From: Linum tenue
Taxonomy: Eukaryota > Streptophyta > Magnoliopsida > Malpighiales > Linaceae
Length of the DNA stretch: 64,000 nt
Assembly: GCA_946122785.1 (NCBI GenBank)
Contig: CAMGYJ010000006.1
Coordinates: 47,884,066-47,948,065 of the forward strand
Direction: 5' to 3'
The notes under the pieces were generated by a model. It searched no databases. It was not told where the DNA came from and saw nothing but the letters and a program-made list of their open reading frames with translations. Numbering within the stretch: position 1 is the first letter of the stretch; each line of letters begins with the position of its first letter. Made by a program: the position numbers and the translations under genes. Positions 10,120 through 20,954 of this stretch are shown here, piece by piece.

Positions 10120-11460
10120 AAAACAAGAGGCTATGGAACTGATTCGAGGAATCAAACTAGTCATTCATCCATTTCAAGGAACCAATAGTGCTCCAGCTTA
10201 CCTTGATTGGGTGAGCAAGATGATCTTTTTCTTTCAGTGAAATCCTTACCCAGACCATCAGAAATTTCTTGCAGCCACCTATGAGTTTATAGATTATGCA
10301 GCCACTTGGTGGGAACAAGTTCAGCTTTGACGAAGAACAAATTTGCAGTCTGCTGTCTCTACTTGGGAAAAATTGATAGGTCCAATGCGTGATTGATTCG
10401 TGCCTCCTTTTTAACAGAGAGAACTTCATGATTCCTTGTAGGGAATTCGGCAAGGACTACGCTCTGTTGATGAGTACTTCAAAGAGCTTGAACTGCTCTT
10501 AATGAGGGCAGATGTGAGGGAGGACAAGGAAGCAACGATTACTCACTTCCTACATGAGCTCAATAGAGACATCAAGCATCAAGTCGAGCTTCGTCAGTTT
10601 GTGGAGCTATAGGAAGTGGTTCACGTAGTCATTAAGGTGGAGAATCAGTTAAAGGTCAGCTCTGCAATAAGGTATCCACCTTCAACTAAACTGATTGCAG
10701 AGAACATGGACGAGACCGCTATGAATCATTACAAGCCATAAGGAGTCAAGACAGCAGATAAGAACTCTGCTCTTGTCATTCAAGCCAGGCCCGAAGGATC
10801 AACTACAAGCATCTAATGCTTCAAATGTCTAGGCCGAGGTCACAAAGCAAACTAGTGTCCCAACAAGAAGACCCTGGTTCTGCGAGATGGAGAATACTTT
10901 TCTGAGGAGTATGAAGAGAAGCCAATGGGGAAGGAAATCGGTTCTGATGATGATGTTGAGGAGCACATCACTACGAAGCCCCTCGAACAAGTAAGTTTCT
11001 TGGAGTCAATCGTAAAGTGCTCTTCCTCAAATCTCTAGTTGTACAAGAACAACGAGATAATCTATTTCATACCCGCTGCATAATGGATGGAAATATGTTG
11101 TTTGTGGTGATTGATGGTATTAGATGAACCAATTTAGTGAGTATTGATGCAGTCAAGAAGCTGGGATTGAGTAACAATAAGCATCCACCACCTTACAACC
11201 TTCATTGGTTGAACGACTATGGAGCCATCAAGGTTAATAAGAAGGCCAAGGTTCGATTTTAGATTGGTGAGTAACTGAGTATGCAGATGAAGTCTGGTGT
11301 GATGTTGCTCAAATGAAGACTACTCCTCTCTTACTAGGTCATCCGTGGCAATATCATCATGGAGTTACTCACGACGGAAGGCAGAATATCTATCGGTTCA
11401 AACAAGGCGATTGGAAGTTCCTGCTCAAACCATTGTCGCTAGCTAAAGTTCGAGACGATT
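10120..11460 (+). pseudogene. Ty3 gag and protease remnant
   Basis: With several in-frame stops the plus strand still reads a Ty3 gag: YLDWVSKMIFFF, then YEFIDYAATWWEQVQL, SVDEYFKELELLLMRADV, EATITHFLHELNRDIKHQVE, and a zinc knuckle CFKCLGRGHKAN-C. A protease-like segment follows with SIDAVKKLGLS, YNLHWLNDYGAIKVNK and a later GHPWQ-like trace. Nothing of reverse transcriptase follows before the polypurine tract (about 11652-11665) and the 3' LTR. Not translatable as a whole. Confidence 0.82.
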
Positions 11461-11665
11461 AGTGATATATGGAGCTCAATTTGGTAAGAGAGAAATGAAA
11501 AGGAATTGGCACAAATTCGGAGGACGGGAGTGGAACCCATCTTTTGGCTCGAAGGCACATGTTGACTGCGCTAAGGAGCATTCCATTTGAAAATTCTACT
11601 GATGTTGTCTCTTGCGGGAGAACACCAGTTTTGAGGGCAAAGCTTTTCCAACGGGCAGGGGTAGA

Positions 11666-12306
11666 TGAGAGCCTCCAAAGTGACCTAAATCACGTTGCTC
11701 GAAGTGTAAAGAAGGACATACCACGTGGGAGCAAGAGGTGAACAGGAGCCAAAATCCCTGGTAAGAAGTGGGGATTCCCTGCCGGGGAATTCGAGGAGCA
11801 ACCCGGGGATTTGGTCATGAAGGATTCTCCGGGTTGAAGAGGAAATTACTCGCCTGGGTATTTCGAGGGGCACCCAGGGGATTCAGATAGGGGGTTTTCC
11901 CCAGGGTCAGAAGTGTTTTCCCCGCCCGGGATTTAAAGACCCGACCCGAGGATCGGGGTGTGACCGGTTAACCTTCCTTGTTGGACTAGGATTTCTTTCC
12001 TATTATGTGTTTGGATGCGTTTTGTTGTTTCCCTAGCCTATATAAAGGCTTAAAGAAGAGTTTCGGGAAATATTTTGGAGAACATTGATATTAATTTGAT
12101 TCATTGAGCTTTAGGCTTGTGAATATTTTCTCTATATCAATCGAGTTTTTCCCTTGATTATGGTCAAGATTCTACCCTTATATTGATAGAGCCTTGTCCC
12201 AGGTTTGAGATTGCACATCTATTCTGCCTTATCCCTGCTTTTTATTCTTGTTCTTAGTTGCGTGACTTTCATAACTACTACGGGTGTCGGTTCTGTGCTC
12301 ATATCA
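11666..12306 (+). repeat. 3' LTR of the deleted Ty3 element
   Basis: TGAGAGCC at the start and ATATCA at the end. It is preceded by a purine-rich GGGCAGGGGTAGA tract and followed by the AGAAA duplication. It is 23 bases longer than the left LTR. Confidence 0.88.
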
Positions 12307-12614
12307 AGAAAGGAGATATTTTGACCAACCTAGTTCCCTTAGGGGACTTCCTAACCCTACTAGGAATGAAGGAAGTTCCTTTTTCTTCGCAACTCTAAAA
12401 GGGAAAACCTTTTCCCTAAAGAAAAGAAAGAAAGAAAGAAGGAAAGAAAGAAGGAAGGAAAATCATACTCCTCATGTAAAGGGGTTTCTTCTTCTCCACA
12501 TATTCCCTTCCTCTATCTGATGGAACCAAAACAAATATTCACCACAAGAGAAGCGGAGCTCAAGGTACTCTTGGAAGAGCAAAAAAAAATAAAAAAATTT
12601 ATCCCTCTTGCCGT
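12307..12614 (+). other. Unassigned sequence flanking a MITE (left part)
   Basis: Together with 13443-14020 this is one stretch split by the hAT MITE. It has an A/G-rich tract near 12420-12465. A frame at 13422-13775 gives 117 codons with no family I recognise. I cannot assign it. Confidence 0.35.
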
Positions 12615-13434
12615 TAGGGGTGTTCAAATGGTTACCATGGTAATAACCAAACCAATTAAGCCTAAACTTCGTTAACCATGGAATAAAATGTTTTAACCAA
12701 ACTGTCCAAATTAACAAGAAAACAGAATTAACCAAACTAAAGTTTAATTGGTTTGGTTAATTGGATAATCGGATTAACCAAATAATTAACATAACATTAC
12801 ATGTAAATAATTATCCTGTTAATGAATAAAACATAACCATATGTTATTACTATCATAAACTATCATTATATATAAGCAATAATAATAAGACTAATCATCC
12901 ATGATTATCATCATCATTCAAGTTGATACACCATTCATCATCTTTGCACCTAATATAGTTAGCTTACAACAAACCCTTAACATAAATATTAATACATACC
13001 AATACCACTCATCAGGAAGTTAAAAGCTCCCCTATAAAACACTTAAACTATACATAGCTTGAGGTGGTTGTCATGGTATTTTACGTAATCCTAAAGTCTA
13101 GTAGCTGTCCAAAATGTTTTGGTTTAGTAAATAAGCAACCCATTTAATTTTTGACCCATAATGCTATGGTTTGTTGTGCACATGGAAATAAAATAGGGAA
13201 TCACGAAAGTTTGGTTTGGTTGGTTGCATGGAAGTATAAATAATTTTATATATTAGGTGTATCATTAATTGGTTAATTGGTTTCATTGGTTAGCAGTGTT
13301 GAAACCAAACCAAACCACCTAAACCAAATAAACTAAATTGTTTAACTAAACCAAATCAATTATCCAAACCAAATTAACCGAATGCTACTGGTTAATAGGG
13401 TTACCACGGTAACCAATCCGTTTGAACACCCCTA
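12615..13434. mobile_element. hAT-type MITE, 820 bp
   Basis: Ends are TAGGGGTGTTCAAA and its inverse (TTTGAACACCCCTA), flanked by the perfect 8-base duplication CTTGCCGT (12607-12614 and 13435-13442). An 8-base TSD and TAGGGG ends fit hAT. Both ends hold GGTTACC-GGTAA inverted motifs, and the inside is AT-rich with many AACCAAA runs. There is no transposase frame, so it is non-autonomous. Confidence 0.88.
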
Positions 13435-13442
13435 CTTGCCGT

Positions 13443-14020
13443 AATAAAATTGGCAACGCCGACACCAAAAAGAGGCAGAAAATTGGCGCCCCTAGTTCCG
13501 ATACAGAGGGTTTTTCTGACTTTAGCAATCCTGCTCCTGGAAATACCATCCATAAATTTATGACGACATTAGGCGGGATGGATGACGCTACACCCATTCT
13601 AAAGGAAATTGTAGGGTTGTCTAATCTTGTTCAAGCAATGAGGAATGTTCTTCACAAGGAGAACCTCCCGATGTGTTGGCCAAGCTCACAAGAAATGACA
13701 TTCACATATGTAGGTCAAGGTGTTTCACAAATGATGGATGCACGTATATGGGTCAAAGGTAGATTACGGAATTAATAATTAGTTAGTGATTAGGGTTTAA
13801 CTTATAGTCTATATAATGTAATTTTGCCATTTAGTTACATATCAAGAAATAATCAAATAATAATTCAATGTATCTTCCCAAATGCCAAGTTCCTCTCTTC
13901 TTTCTAAATCAATTGTCTGCTACTCCGCTAGTTCTTACTCTTCTCCCCCAAAATTTTCATCCAAATCTCTCCATATTTATGTCTATAATCACATCCTGTT
14001 TCGTTATTCTTTGGAGCAAA
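13443..14020 (+). other. Unassigned sequence between MITE and Mutator-like element
   Basis: A continuation of the sequence interrupted by the MITE. It reads a 117-codon frame (ending at 13775) that starts inside the MITE end, so its start is not real. No domain is recognised. Confidence 0.3.
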
Positions 14021-14352
14021 GATCCATACGAGAGCGGATCTGGTGACTAAGGGGGGTGCTTAGTCACTTGACTAAGCCCCTCCCAACCCTTAGATCTGGA
14101 CACTTCCATCCAATGGTTAAAAAGTGGGAAGGGTTATTTAATTAATGACAGGGTTAGTTTGGGTATTATGGAAAATTACGAAGTATACAAACCGGATTTA
14201 CAATCAGTACAAACCATACAAACATACGAACAGTACAAACTAGAGCGACAAAACATACAAACAGATTTACAAACATTACAAACGTATGAACTGTACAAAC
14301 AATACAAACTAGACCGACAAACAATACAAACCATACAAAAAGAAAAAACAAC

Positions 14353-14411
14353 CGGGTTGACTTTCGATGCTCCATCCCTATATAGAGGGGCTCCTTCCCA
14401 AAGTCAACCCG
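14353..14411. repeat. TATA-centred hairpin unit a1
   Basis: Inverted repeat CGGGTTGACTTT...AAAGTCAACCCG around CCCTATATAGAGGGG. First of two units in this copy. Confidence 0.8.
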
Positions 14412-14493
14412 GGTGTTTTTTAGACATACAAACAGTACGACATGGTGGACAAAAATGACAAACTAGACCGACAATCCATACGACGGGAAAAAA

Positions 14494-14560
14494 CACCCGG
14501 GTTGACTTTGGAGGCTCCATCCCTATATAGAGGGGCTCCTTCCCAAAGTCAACCCGGGTG
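14494..14560. repeat. TATA-centred hairpin unit a2
   Basis: The arms CACCCGGGTTGACTTTGG and its exact complement (18 pairs) enclose a CTATATAG centre. It is the best preserved of the five units in the window. Confidence 0.85.
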
Positions 14561-14994
14561 TTTTCTTGACATAAAAAACATTACGAACATGGTGCAGAAA
14601 AATGACAAAGTTTACAAACATGGTGCACAAAAATAACAAAGTTTACAAACATTACAAAAAAAATCGACAAACATTACAAAATAACAAAGCATACAAACAT
14701 TACAAAATATGTCAACAAACATCACAAAATTAGCACTGTCGCCGGGAAATTCTTCTCCGGCGACGATGTTCGCCGGAAAATAATTCCCGACCAGAAAATC
14801 TCTCTCTCTCTCTCTCTCTCCTGGGGAAATATCCCCAACAAATTGGCAATCCCACCCACACGAAAGCTCTCTGTTGGGGATATAAAGAAGCACAAACAAA
14901 GGGGAAGGAGATTCGCGCAGCGAAACGGAACAATTTAGAAGCTGAAAAGGGGAGAAAGAAGGGTGATTTGTTCTTCGGTTCGTCGGCGGGGAAG

Positions 14995-15078
14995 ATGATC
15001 GAGGTGGTGCTGAACGATCGGCTGGGGAAGAAGGTTCGGGTGAAATGCAACGAGGACGACACGATCGGCGACCTGAAG
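14995..15078 (+). pseudogene. UBL5: Captured fragment of ubiquitin-like protein 5 (UBL5/HUB1)
   Basis: The first 28 codons read [18 protein letters not shown], then [10 protein letters not shown]. That is the conserved N-terminus of the 73-residue UBL5, a ubiquitin-like splicing-related protein. The upstream 100 bases look like the matching 5' leader. After codon 28 the sequence changes to unrelated GC-rich DNA, so only the first part was captured. The element's other copy in this window (20922-28386) lacks it, so capture happened in this lineage of the element. No functional product is expected. Confidence 0.85.
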
Positions 15079-15472
15079 CACGATCGACCCCTCTGGTGGG
15101 AATAAAAATCCCAGGGAGAGGACCACGCCGCCGGAGCGCGTTGGCGTGCCGCCGGACTCGTGCCGCCGCCGTCGGACTCGCGCGGCCATGTCGGCGGAAA
15201 TTCCCAATAAGGATCGCGACGGTAGGATGGAGCGACAGTTGAATATTGTTTATTATTTTATTTTAATTTTTAAATAAATAAAATGTGTAGTTACAATCTT
15301 GTCCTTCATTAAACTAGATAAATTAGAACCATCAGATTTTAATGAAGCTGGATGGCTGAGATTGACTTAGTCATGTGACTAAGGGGACCCCCCTTAGTCA
15401 CCTGATCTTATCCCGATCCATACCTCCATCAGTTGGTATCATAGTCTGGTTACAATGAAACTCGAACGCATT

Positions 15473-15500
15473 CACTACAAGAAAAAGCTTGTTTAATGAC
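15473..15500 (+). repeat. Possible CACTA transposon end
   Basis: CACTACAAGAAAAAGC is the typical terminal sequence of plant CACTA elements. I found no matching inverse end, so it is at most a truncated end. Low confidence. Confidence 0.4.
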
Positions 15501-15899
15501 GGCCACATACTGACAGTCAAAATAAACATGGGTAAATGTACATATTCGACTGAGGCATTGTGTAGTTTAGCTGGCCGTTGGGAAGTTCTCAATGTTTATC
15601 CGATATTCACTTTTTCATTTTGTGAATTTTATTCCGTTATTAAAAAACAAATATTATAGAATAGAAAGTCTGAAACTTACGATGTCCTTTTCTCTTTTCG
15701 CTCACAGCCCTCCCACACAAGAACATTTCTCTGACCGACTTGCGTAGCGCTCTGCATACTAAAAATTCCCTAACTGATTCTCCTCGTCTTCGTATTCGAT
15801 CGGCTCATCAGCGAATCTACTCTGCCAGTCAGCGAATCTGCTCCGCCGGTCGGCTCCTCTTCATCCTCTAACTTGATCTTCTCCCCTGAGTACTCTAAC

Positions 15900-16690
15900 A
15901 AGAGTTGCATCTAGGGTTTTGCTGAATTGAATGGAAGAATGGCGATTGAAGCAGATTTGCTGAGTGGAATCAACAACTGTGTGTTAGAATCAGAAACCGA
16001 GTTCTAGGGAGAGAAAGTGACGAAGACTCAAAGAGACACCCCATGGAGTCGGTTTGAGCAATCCTTCCCCATTAGATCTCAGATTTCATCCCTAGGAGTG
16101 AAGATCAACATCCTGAAGCAGATTGTTATCATCTTCATGAGAATGACTGCTTCAACTATTGTTTTCCCCTCTCTGTCTATAGAGTAATCAACTCTCTCAC
16201 TTAGGTATGAAGAACCTTAGTTCCATGTGTTAGGATTAATTGTGCTTAATCTTTTGTTTATAAAACTTGATATTATTTATCCAATTGAAGTTTGTTCATG
16301 AAATTGTTTGAATCTTGATCATATTCTTCAATTATTGCTTTGACCTAGGAGAGGGATAGGTTGATATAGTGCCTTCAATTGGTGGTAGTAAATCGATTGC
16401 CCGAATAGTGAATCGATTCACTACTCTGTCATGGAATCCAATCTGGTAGTGGTAGTCTTTACAGTAATACTTTGGTATTCTATTTCGACTGAGGATAATC
16501 TCCCTTCGGATAGTCTATTCAAGAGGATTTGGTCTGCTTTAATCGAGATTCCAAACTAATTCTAGATTTTCCATTCAAACTCATATTATTATTTTGAAAT
16601 AATGCATACCAAATCCTCTTGAAGAGGGATAGGTTGATAGACCCTTTGGATAGTCTATTCAAGAGGATTTGATCTGCTTTCAAAATTTCT
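15900..16690 (+). repeat. Old Athila-type LTR fragment, plus orientation
   Basis: The stretch GGAGTGAAGATCAACATC...CAGATT, then ATGAGAATGACTGC and CTCTCACTTAGGTATGAAGAACC...TAGTTCC matches the complement of the LTR at 4300-5661 in order and spacing. It has no internal region and no clear TSD, so it may be a solo or broken LTR. A 50-base piece (AGAGGGATAGGTTGATAG and TAGTCTATTCAAGAGGATTTG) is repeated within it near 16500 and 16620. Confidence 0.65.
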
Positions 16691-17657
16691 CACATCCACA
16701 ATCTCTCCAGACTCCAGTGGATCGTTTGAATGGGAAATTGGTTTATGGGAGATTTGTGAGAGATTTGAGTTAAAATTCCTCAGCTAAAAAGCCTGATAAT
16801 TGATATAAGTGATTTTAGAGAAATAGTTTGTTTGTTTACACATCTGGGATTTGGGCCCACAATGTTTATTGACCATAATGGCCATTGTCTTCTACCAATC
16901 TCCTTCGATGGCTTCTTTTTTCTGTAGAGCAACTACGATTTGCAGTAATATTCCGTCCATCATCTCTCTCCGTGATTTCTTACCAAGCACATATACCTTT
17001 ATGGTTTTTGTCCCTACAAGACCACTGCTCCCCTTCCAATTTTGTGTTTGTCCCCACCAACCATCCTCCCATTCAGAAACATCAGTTATAACAATCGTCC
17101 CCCACACCAAGCATAATCGCAGCCGCTCCTAGCATCCTCGTCCATGGCACGCTCGCCACGAAAACCTCGTGCATCACCTTTCCGACCACTTTCTCGTCCT
17201 CCTCTAACTCCGTCACCGCCTCTGTGGTCTCATGCTGTTACTAGGAGGATCGCCGAGCTTAACAAGGAGACTCTCGTGTGAAAGTAACCTTTGGTGAAAC
17301 TGCAATTCTTTTGAGGGTTTAATTGATGAACACCATTCGAGCGCTAGGGTTTCGGGGTTTGTGAATTGTAGAACGCCACTGTCACTAGGCCAGTGTTCAA
17401 ATTCCATACGGCGGTGGGAAGAAATCGATAGCGAGAGACCAGGTTGGAGTGACCTTCAAATTCCTGGTGGCAGTGGGAAGGAATCGACGACAGGAGAGCA
17501 GGTTTGGGTGTGGAGGGAAATCTCAACGGGATGAGAAGAATTGGGTGCCAACCGGAAGCAACAACATCTGAGCGACGGACGACATTGGGTAGGTTGGTGT
17601 TGAATGGGATCGACCTTATCCAAACCAACCCAATAAGTTGGGTCATTGCTATTTATC
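16691..17657. other. Intergenic, nothing recognised
   Basis: A GC-richer part at 17110-17280 could be a gene scrap, but I recognise no protein in any frame. Confidence 0.4.
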
Positions 17658-17689
17658 GGGGTTAAATGCATGGTTTGCCAACGGAAGTT

Positions 17690-18680
17690 TTTTTTATGGT
17701 TAAATAAAAAATTAGCATTAAGAACGAGCAGACTTAGGAAAATTTCCTAGCCGCCTCTCAAACAGTACTAACAATTACATTCCTATGCTTGCTCACAAAG
17801 AAAACAAAACAAAAATTCTATCACCCTCTCCCACTAAGAGGATAACCTCGTATACCATCTCAATCTAAGGCTATGAATACAAATCTGGAGATCCTGGATT
17901 CTATTGACATGGAAATAGACATCAATAAATATCTACCTGCATATAACTTCAGGGGATTTAGCAGCCACATCACTATAAAATCAAGCACATCGCTCTCTCC
18001 ATACCATACTTACCATCAAGCTCCAAACCAGGCGACCCACTCGAGCAGCAGCAGATTTCCCAGACCAGTGGTCAGAACACCAATCAACTCTGTCACCCCA
18101 GGAACTCATAACTGGAATCATCAAGTGTTCCAAGCAACTTCGCAAAATACCATCTCCATAGGGGCATTGTACAAATAGATGATCTATAGACTCGATTCCC
18201 CCGGGCAAAGCAGACATAAACCCAACACATTCTTGCCCCAACAAATAAGCTTATCTTGTGTGACCAACCTATTTTGCAGAGCCAGCCACAGCAAGAAAGC
18301 ATGTATGGGAATAGCATCCTTGTTCCACACTAATTGAAACCAGTCCACAACATTTGAAGCTATTCTTATCGATTTCCAGACTTTAGTAACAGAATATCGT
18401 GACATCACCTCACCATCCCATTTCAAACAAGGACCAGAACCTGTTATAAAAGGAGAAACAATTGATCTGCATTTCAATATCCTCTTCCAAATCCAAGTGC
18501 CAGTAGAGGTACCAGCCAAGTGCCACAAACTGTGATGCTTGACTCTATACCTTCTGACCCACGCGACCCAAAGAGAGCCTTCTCCTGCAAGTATATCCCA
18601 AATGTGGCGAGAGACACAAGCCAGATTCCAGATCCTGAAGTCTCGAATGCCAAGACCACCTTCATGTTTTGGACGTGCTA
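17690..18680 (-). pseudogene. LINE reverse transcriptase C-terminal fragment
   Basis: The minus strand reads, across frameshifts, GGLGIRDFRIWNLA, then SLWVAWVRRY, then KLDWF-LVWNK-type text, HAFLLWLALQNRLVTQDKL, CWGKN...CLLCPGE and IYHLFVQCPYG-like text. This is the zinc-binding zf-RVT region at the end of plant LINE ORF2. It is 5' truncated and lies inside the left arm of the 17658-20036 element. A T run near 17680 may be its poly(A) tail seen on the other strand. Exact ends are uncertain. Confidence 0.75.
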
Positions 18681-18982
18681 GAAAATCATATAAGTAGAAT
18701 TTTGGTTGTAACTAAACCATACAATTCGAATTCTAGTTGCACTAGTTGCACCATCCCAATTCCCATCCACATACTTAACGGTAGGTACTAAACTGAAATT
18801 ATCGTGCTACCATTTTGGAGAAAATAAAATCTACATGACCATTTTGCACCAAAGTCAAACTTATCTTGTCATTTTTGAATAATTACCACTCTTCCAATAT
18901 GTGATATTCTGTTTCTCCTCCATCACCTCATCACCCTCTTTCATGCTTGTAACTTCAATCCCACTCCCCCAGATCGGATATA

Positions 18983-19365
18983 GTCCTCCCACCTACTGTT
19001 GGGATGACGTCCTCCCAACGGAGAATATGATATTTGTGTAATGATAATATAGTATACGATTTACAGGAATACATATTCGTCCAACAAGAAAAATGTATTT
19101 TTATAATAGATAGTAGTATGAAATCAAGCCTTCAAGAATATCATATTCTCATAACATAAATATCATCAAGCTTTCAAGAATATCATATTCTCATAACATA
19201 AATATCATATTCTTGAAAACTTGATTTCATACTACTATCTATTATAAGAATACATTTTTCTTGTTCGACCAGTATGTATTCATGTAGATCTTATACTAGA
19301 TTATCATTACACAAATATCATATTCTCCGCTGGGAGGACGTCCTCCCAACAGTAGGTGGGAGGAC
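18983..19365. mobile_element. Palindromic foldback MITE, 383 bp
   Basis: The left GTCCTCCCACCTACTGTTGG and its inverse at the right continue as a near-perfect palindrome through GGAGAATATGATATTTGTGT to an AT-rich centre holding a direct repeat (TTCAAGAATATCATATTC). Arms are about 180 bases. I see no clear TSD. A transcript would fold into a long hairpin. Confidence 0.8.
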
Positions 19366-20044
19366 CTTATCTTTTTTGACTCCAAGCTCCTCCAAGTAAT
19401 CCTCTCTCCTCCCCGCCAATTTTTGGCGGGACAACTAGAAATCTGGATTGCCGGCTCCGACTCCTATCTCTTACTTCTTTGACCAGGAAAACAACCCCTC
19501 CCCACTCCCAAAGCCCGCCGCAACAACAACAACAACTTGAATTCCGTAGTTCACAGCACTAACAATAAGGTCACCAAGTCGAAGTCACGTGCCTCTATTG
19601 AAACCGTGATTCCAGTTATGTTATGGGATTTGTAAACGCGGTTTATGACTGAATGGAAAGAAGACACGCATTTAGGATTTCAATTCTTCTACAGTTCCTC
19701 TTGTGGAATGGAAGAGGACGGTGTTGAGGCGAGGAAGGAGAAGTAGCGACGAGACTGGGAAAGGAATAATTATTTAAAAAAAGGTCACATAAATTTGATA
19801 TTTGAGTAATAATGATTATGTAGGTTTTATTTTCTTCAAAATGGTATGTCAATGATTCCCATTTGGTACCCGCTGTTATTTTTGTGGATGAGAAATGTGA
19901 TGGTGCAACTATAATTCGTTTTATATGGTTTAGTTGGAACCGAAATCCGATTTACATGATTTAGTTGCAACAAAAACAAATTAAGTGCTTATGCAACATA
20001 TACTATACTTATGTGGCAAGTGATACATTTAACCCCTATTTATC

Positions 20045-20921
20045 GCGCTAAAAATATTTATTCGTCACACTAACTAAGTTAAATTTACTTTAATGTCCTT
20101 AGTTCAGGTGAATTGCATGTTTGGTCACTCGATTTATTAATTTGTTTCATTTTTGCCATTCAAAATTTTTTTCTTCTTTATTGGTCACTAATTTTACATC
20201 ATTATTTCATAATTGTTCACTGGCCTATAAACTCTAACTTCATCCTAAGAGGAATTCCCTTGCATCTCGCCTGGAATTGAGCAAGTGAGAGGCTAGCATC
20301 TGGATGTTGTGATATCTGCAACCTGGAATCCTCCCCGCGCCTGCTCTGGTAGTGATCCATGTAACTGGCCAACGAGGTAGACGCCGGCGGCATAATTGCA
20401 TTGCCATTGCCATTAAATTAACTTGGCACCTACTAACTGTAGGTGCTCGTACAACAAGGTCATCAAATCGTCGTCGGTTGCAACGAAATGGAAGGAGCTT
20501 TTCGTCTGCAAAACCAACAGGAAGGATTCGCCCTGGTCTAGAGATTAATTAACCAGCGCGTCAGAGAGAAAGCTGCTCCGCCAATTCGAGGTCGCTAGCA
20601 AATCGACGGCGGCAGCGGCTCCGACCTCCTCCTTCCTTCTTCGTTCTCCATCCAACGGCGGGAGGGTTCTTTGCTTCGACCTCAGTCTTCCTTCTTCATC
20701 CTCCGGTTTTGGGTTTGCCGACGTGAGGGAGGTGGGTTAGGCGGCATGAGGAGGTGAGTATGCCAGCGGAGGGTTATGGGTTAGGCGGTGGTGGGTTTCA
20801 GGAAGGTGATCTGACTGTCGAATATGGGCAGGCCGGGAGAGGGATTGTTTGTTTCTAGGATTTAGGTTTGAATTGGGGCTAGGGCTCTGTGTGTCATCCT
20901 GGTACGGTAGGGCTTTAAAAT
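20045..20921. other. Transposon scrap and GC-rich spacer
   Basis: Around 20108-20250 the text TGCATGTTTGGTCACTCG...TTGCCATTCAAA resembles the TIR of the element at 35239-36423, but no opposite end was found. The remaining GC-rich DNA has no protein I recognise. Confidence 0.4.
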
Positions 20922-20954
20922 GAGAGAGGATCCAGTGAGTAAGGGGGTGCTTAG

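Larger units (their letters stand above)
8965..12306 (+). mobile_element. Deleted Ty3/gypsy element with two LTRs
   Basis: Bounded by LTRs at 8965-9582 and 11666-12306 and by the direct repeat AGAAA (8960-8964 and 12307-12311). A degenerate initiator-Met primer site follows the left LTR. Only gag and protease remnants remain in the 2.1 kb between the LTRs. RT, RNase H and integrase are absent, so it is an internally deleted or dependent derivative. The LTRs differ at many positions, which makes it old. Confidence 0.88.
14030..15414. mobile_element. Mutator-like element carrying a UBL5 fragment (Pack-MULE), copy 1
   Basis: Flanked by the perfect 9-base duplication GATCCATAC (14021-14029 and 15415-15423), the Mutator hallmark. 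The terminal inverted repeats are about 47 bases (14030-14076 and 15366-15414) and each contains TGACTAAGGGGGG. The left arm also holds a small perfect palindrome, CTTAGTCA-CT-TGACTAAG. Inside are ACAAAC-rich DNA, two TATA-centred hairpins (14353-14411 and 14494-14560) and a captured host gene piece at 14995-15078. There is no transposase. A second copy of the family is at 20922-28386. Confidence 0.9.
17658..20036. mobile_element. Long inverted-repeat transposon with nested insertions
   Basis: Ends are GGGGTTAAATGCA and ATTTAACCCC, flanked by TATTTATC on both sides (17650-17657 and 20037-20044). The arms continue inward as imperfect inverted copies (18675-18900 against 19780-20010, for example GTAACTAAACCATA and its complement). 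The left arm is interrupted by a LINE fragment, and the centre holds a palindromic MITE. The 8-base TSD and long arms fit a Mutator-like or hAT-type element; the superfamily is not certain. A GC-rich segment at 19380-19740 may be captured DNA. Confidence 0.7.

Noticed and set aside
13422..13775. A 117-codon gene
   Set aside because: Its start lies inside the MITE end and I see no domain or splice context.
15473..15500. A full CACTA transposon
   Set aside because: Only one end-like sequence was found; no inverse end and no transposase. Kept only as a low-confidence end.
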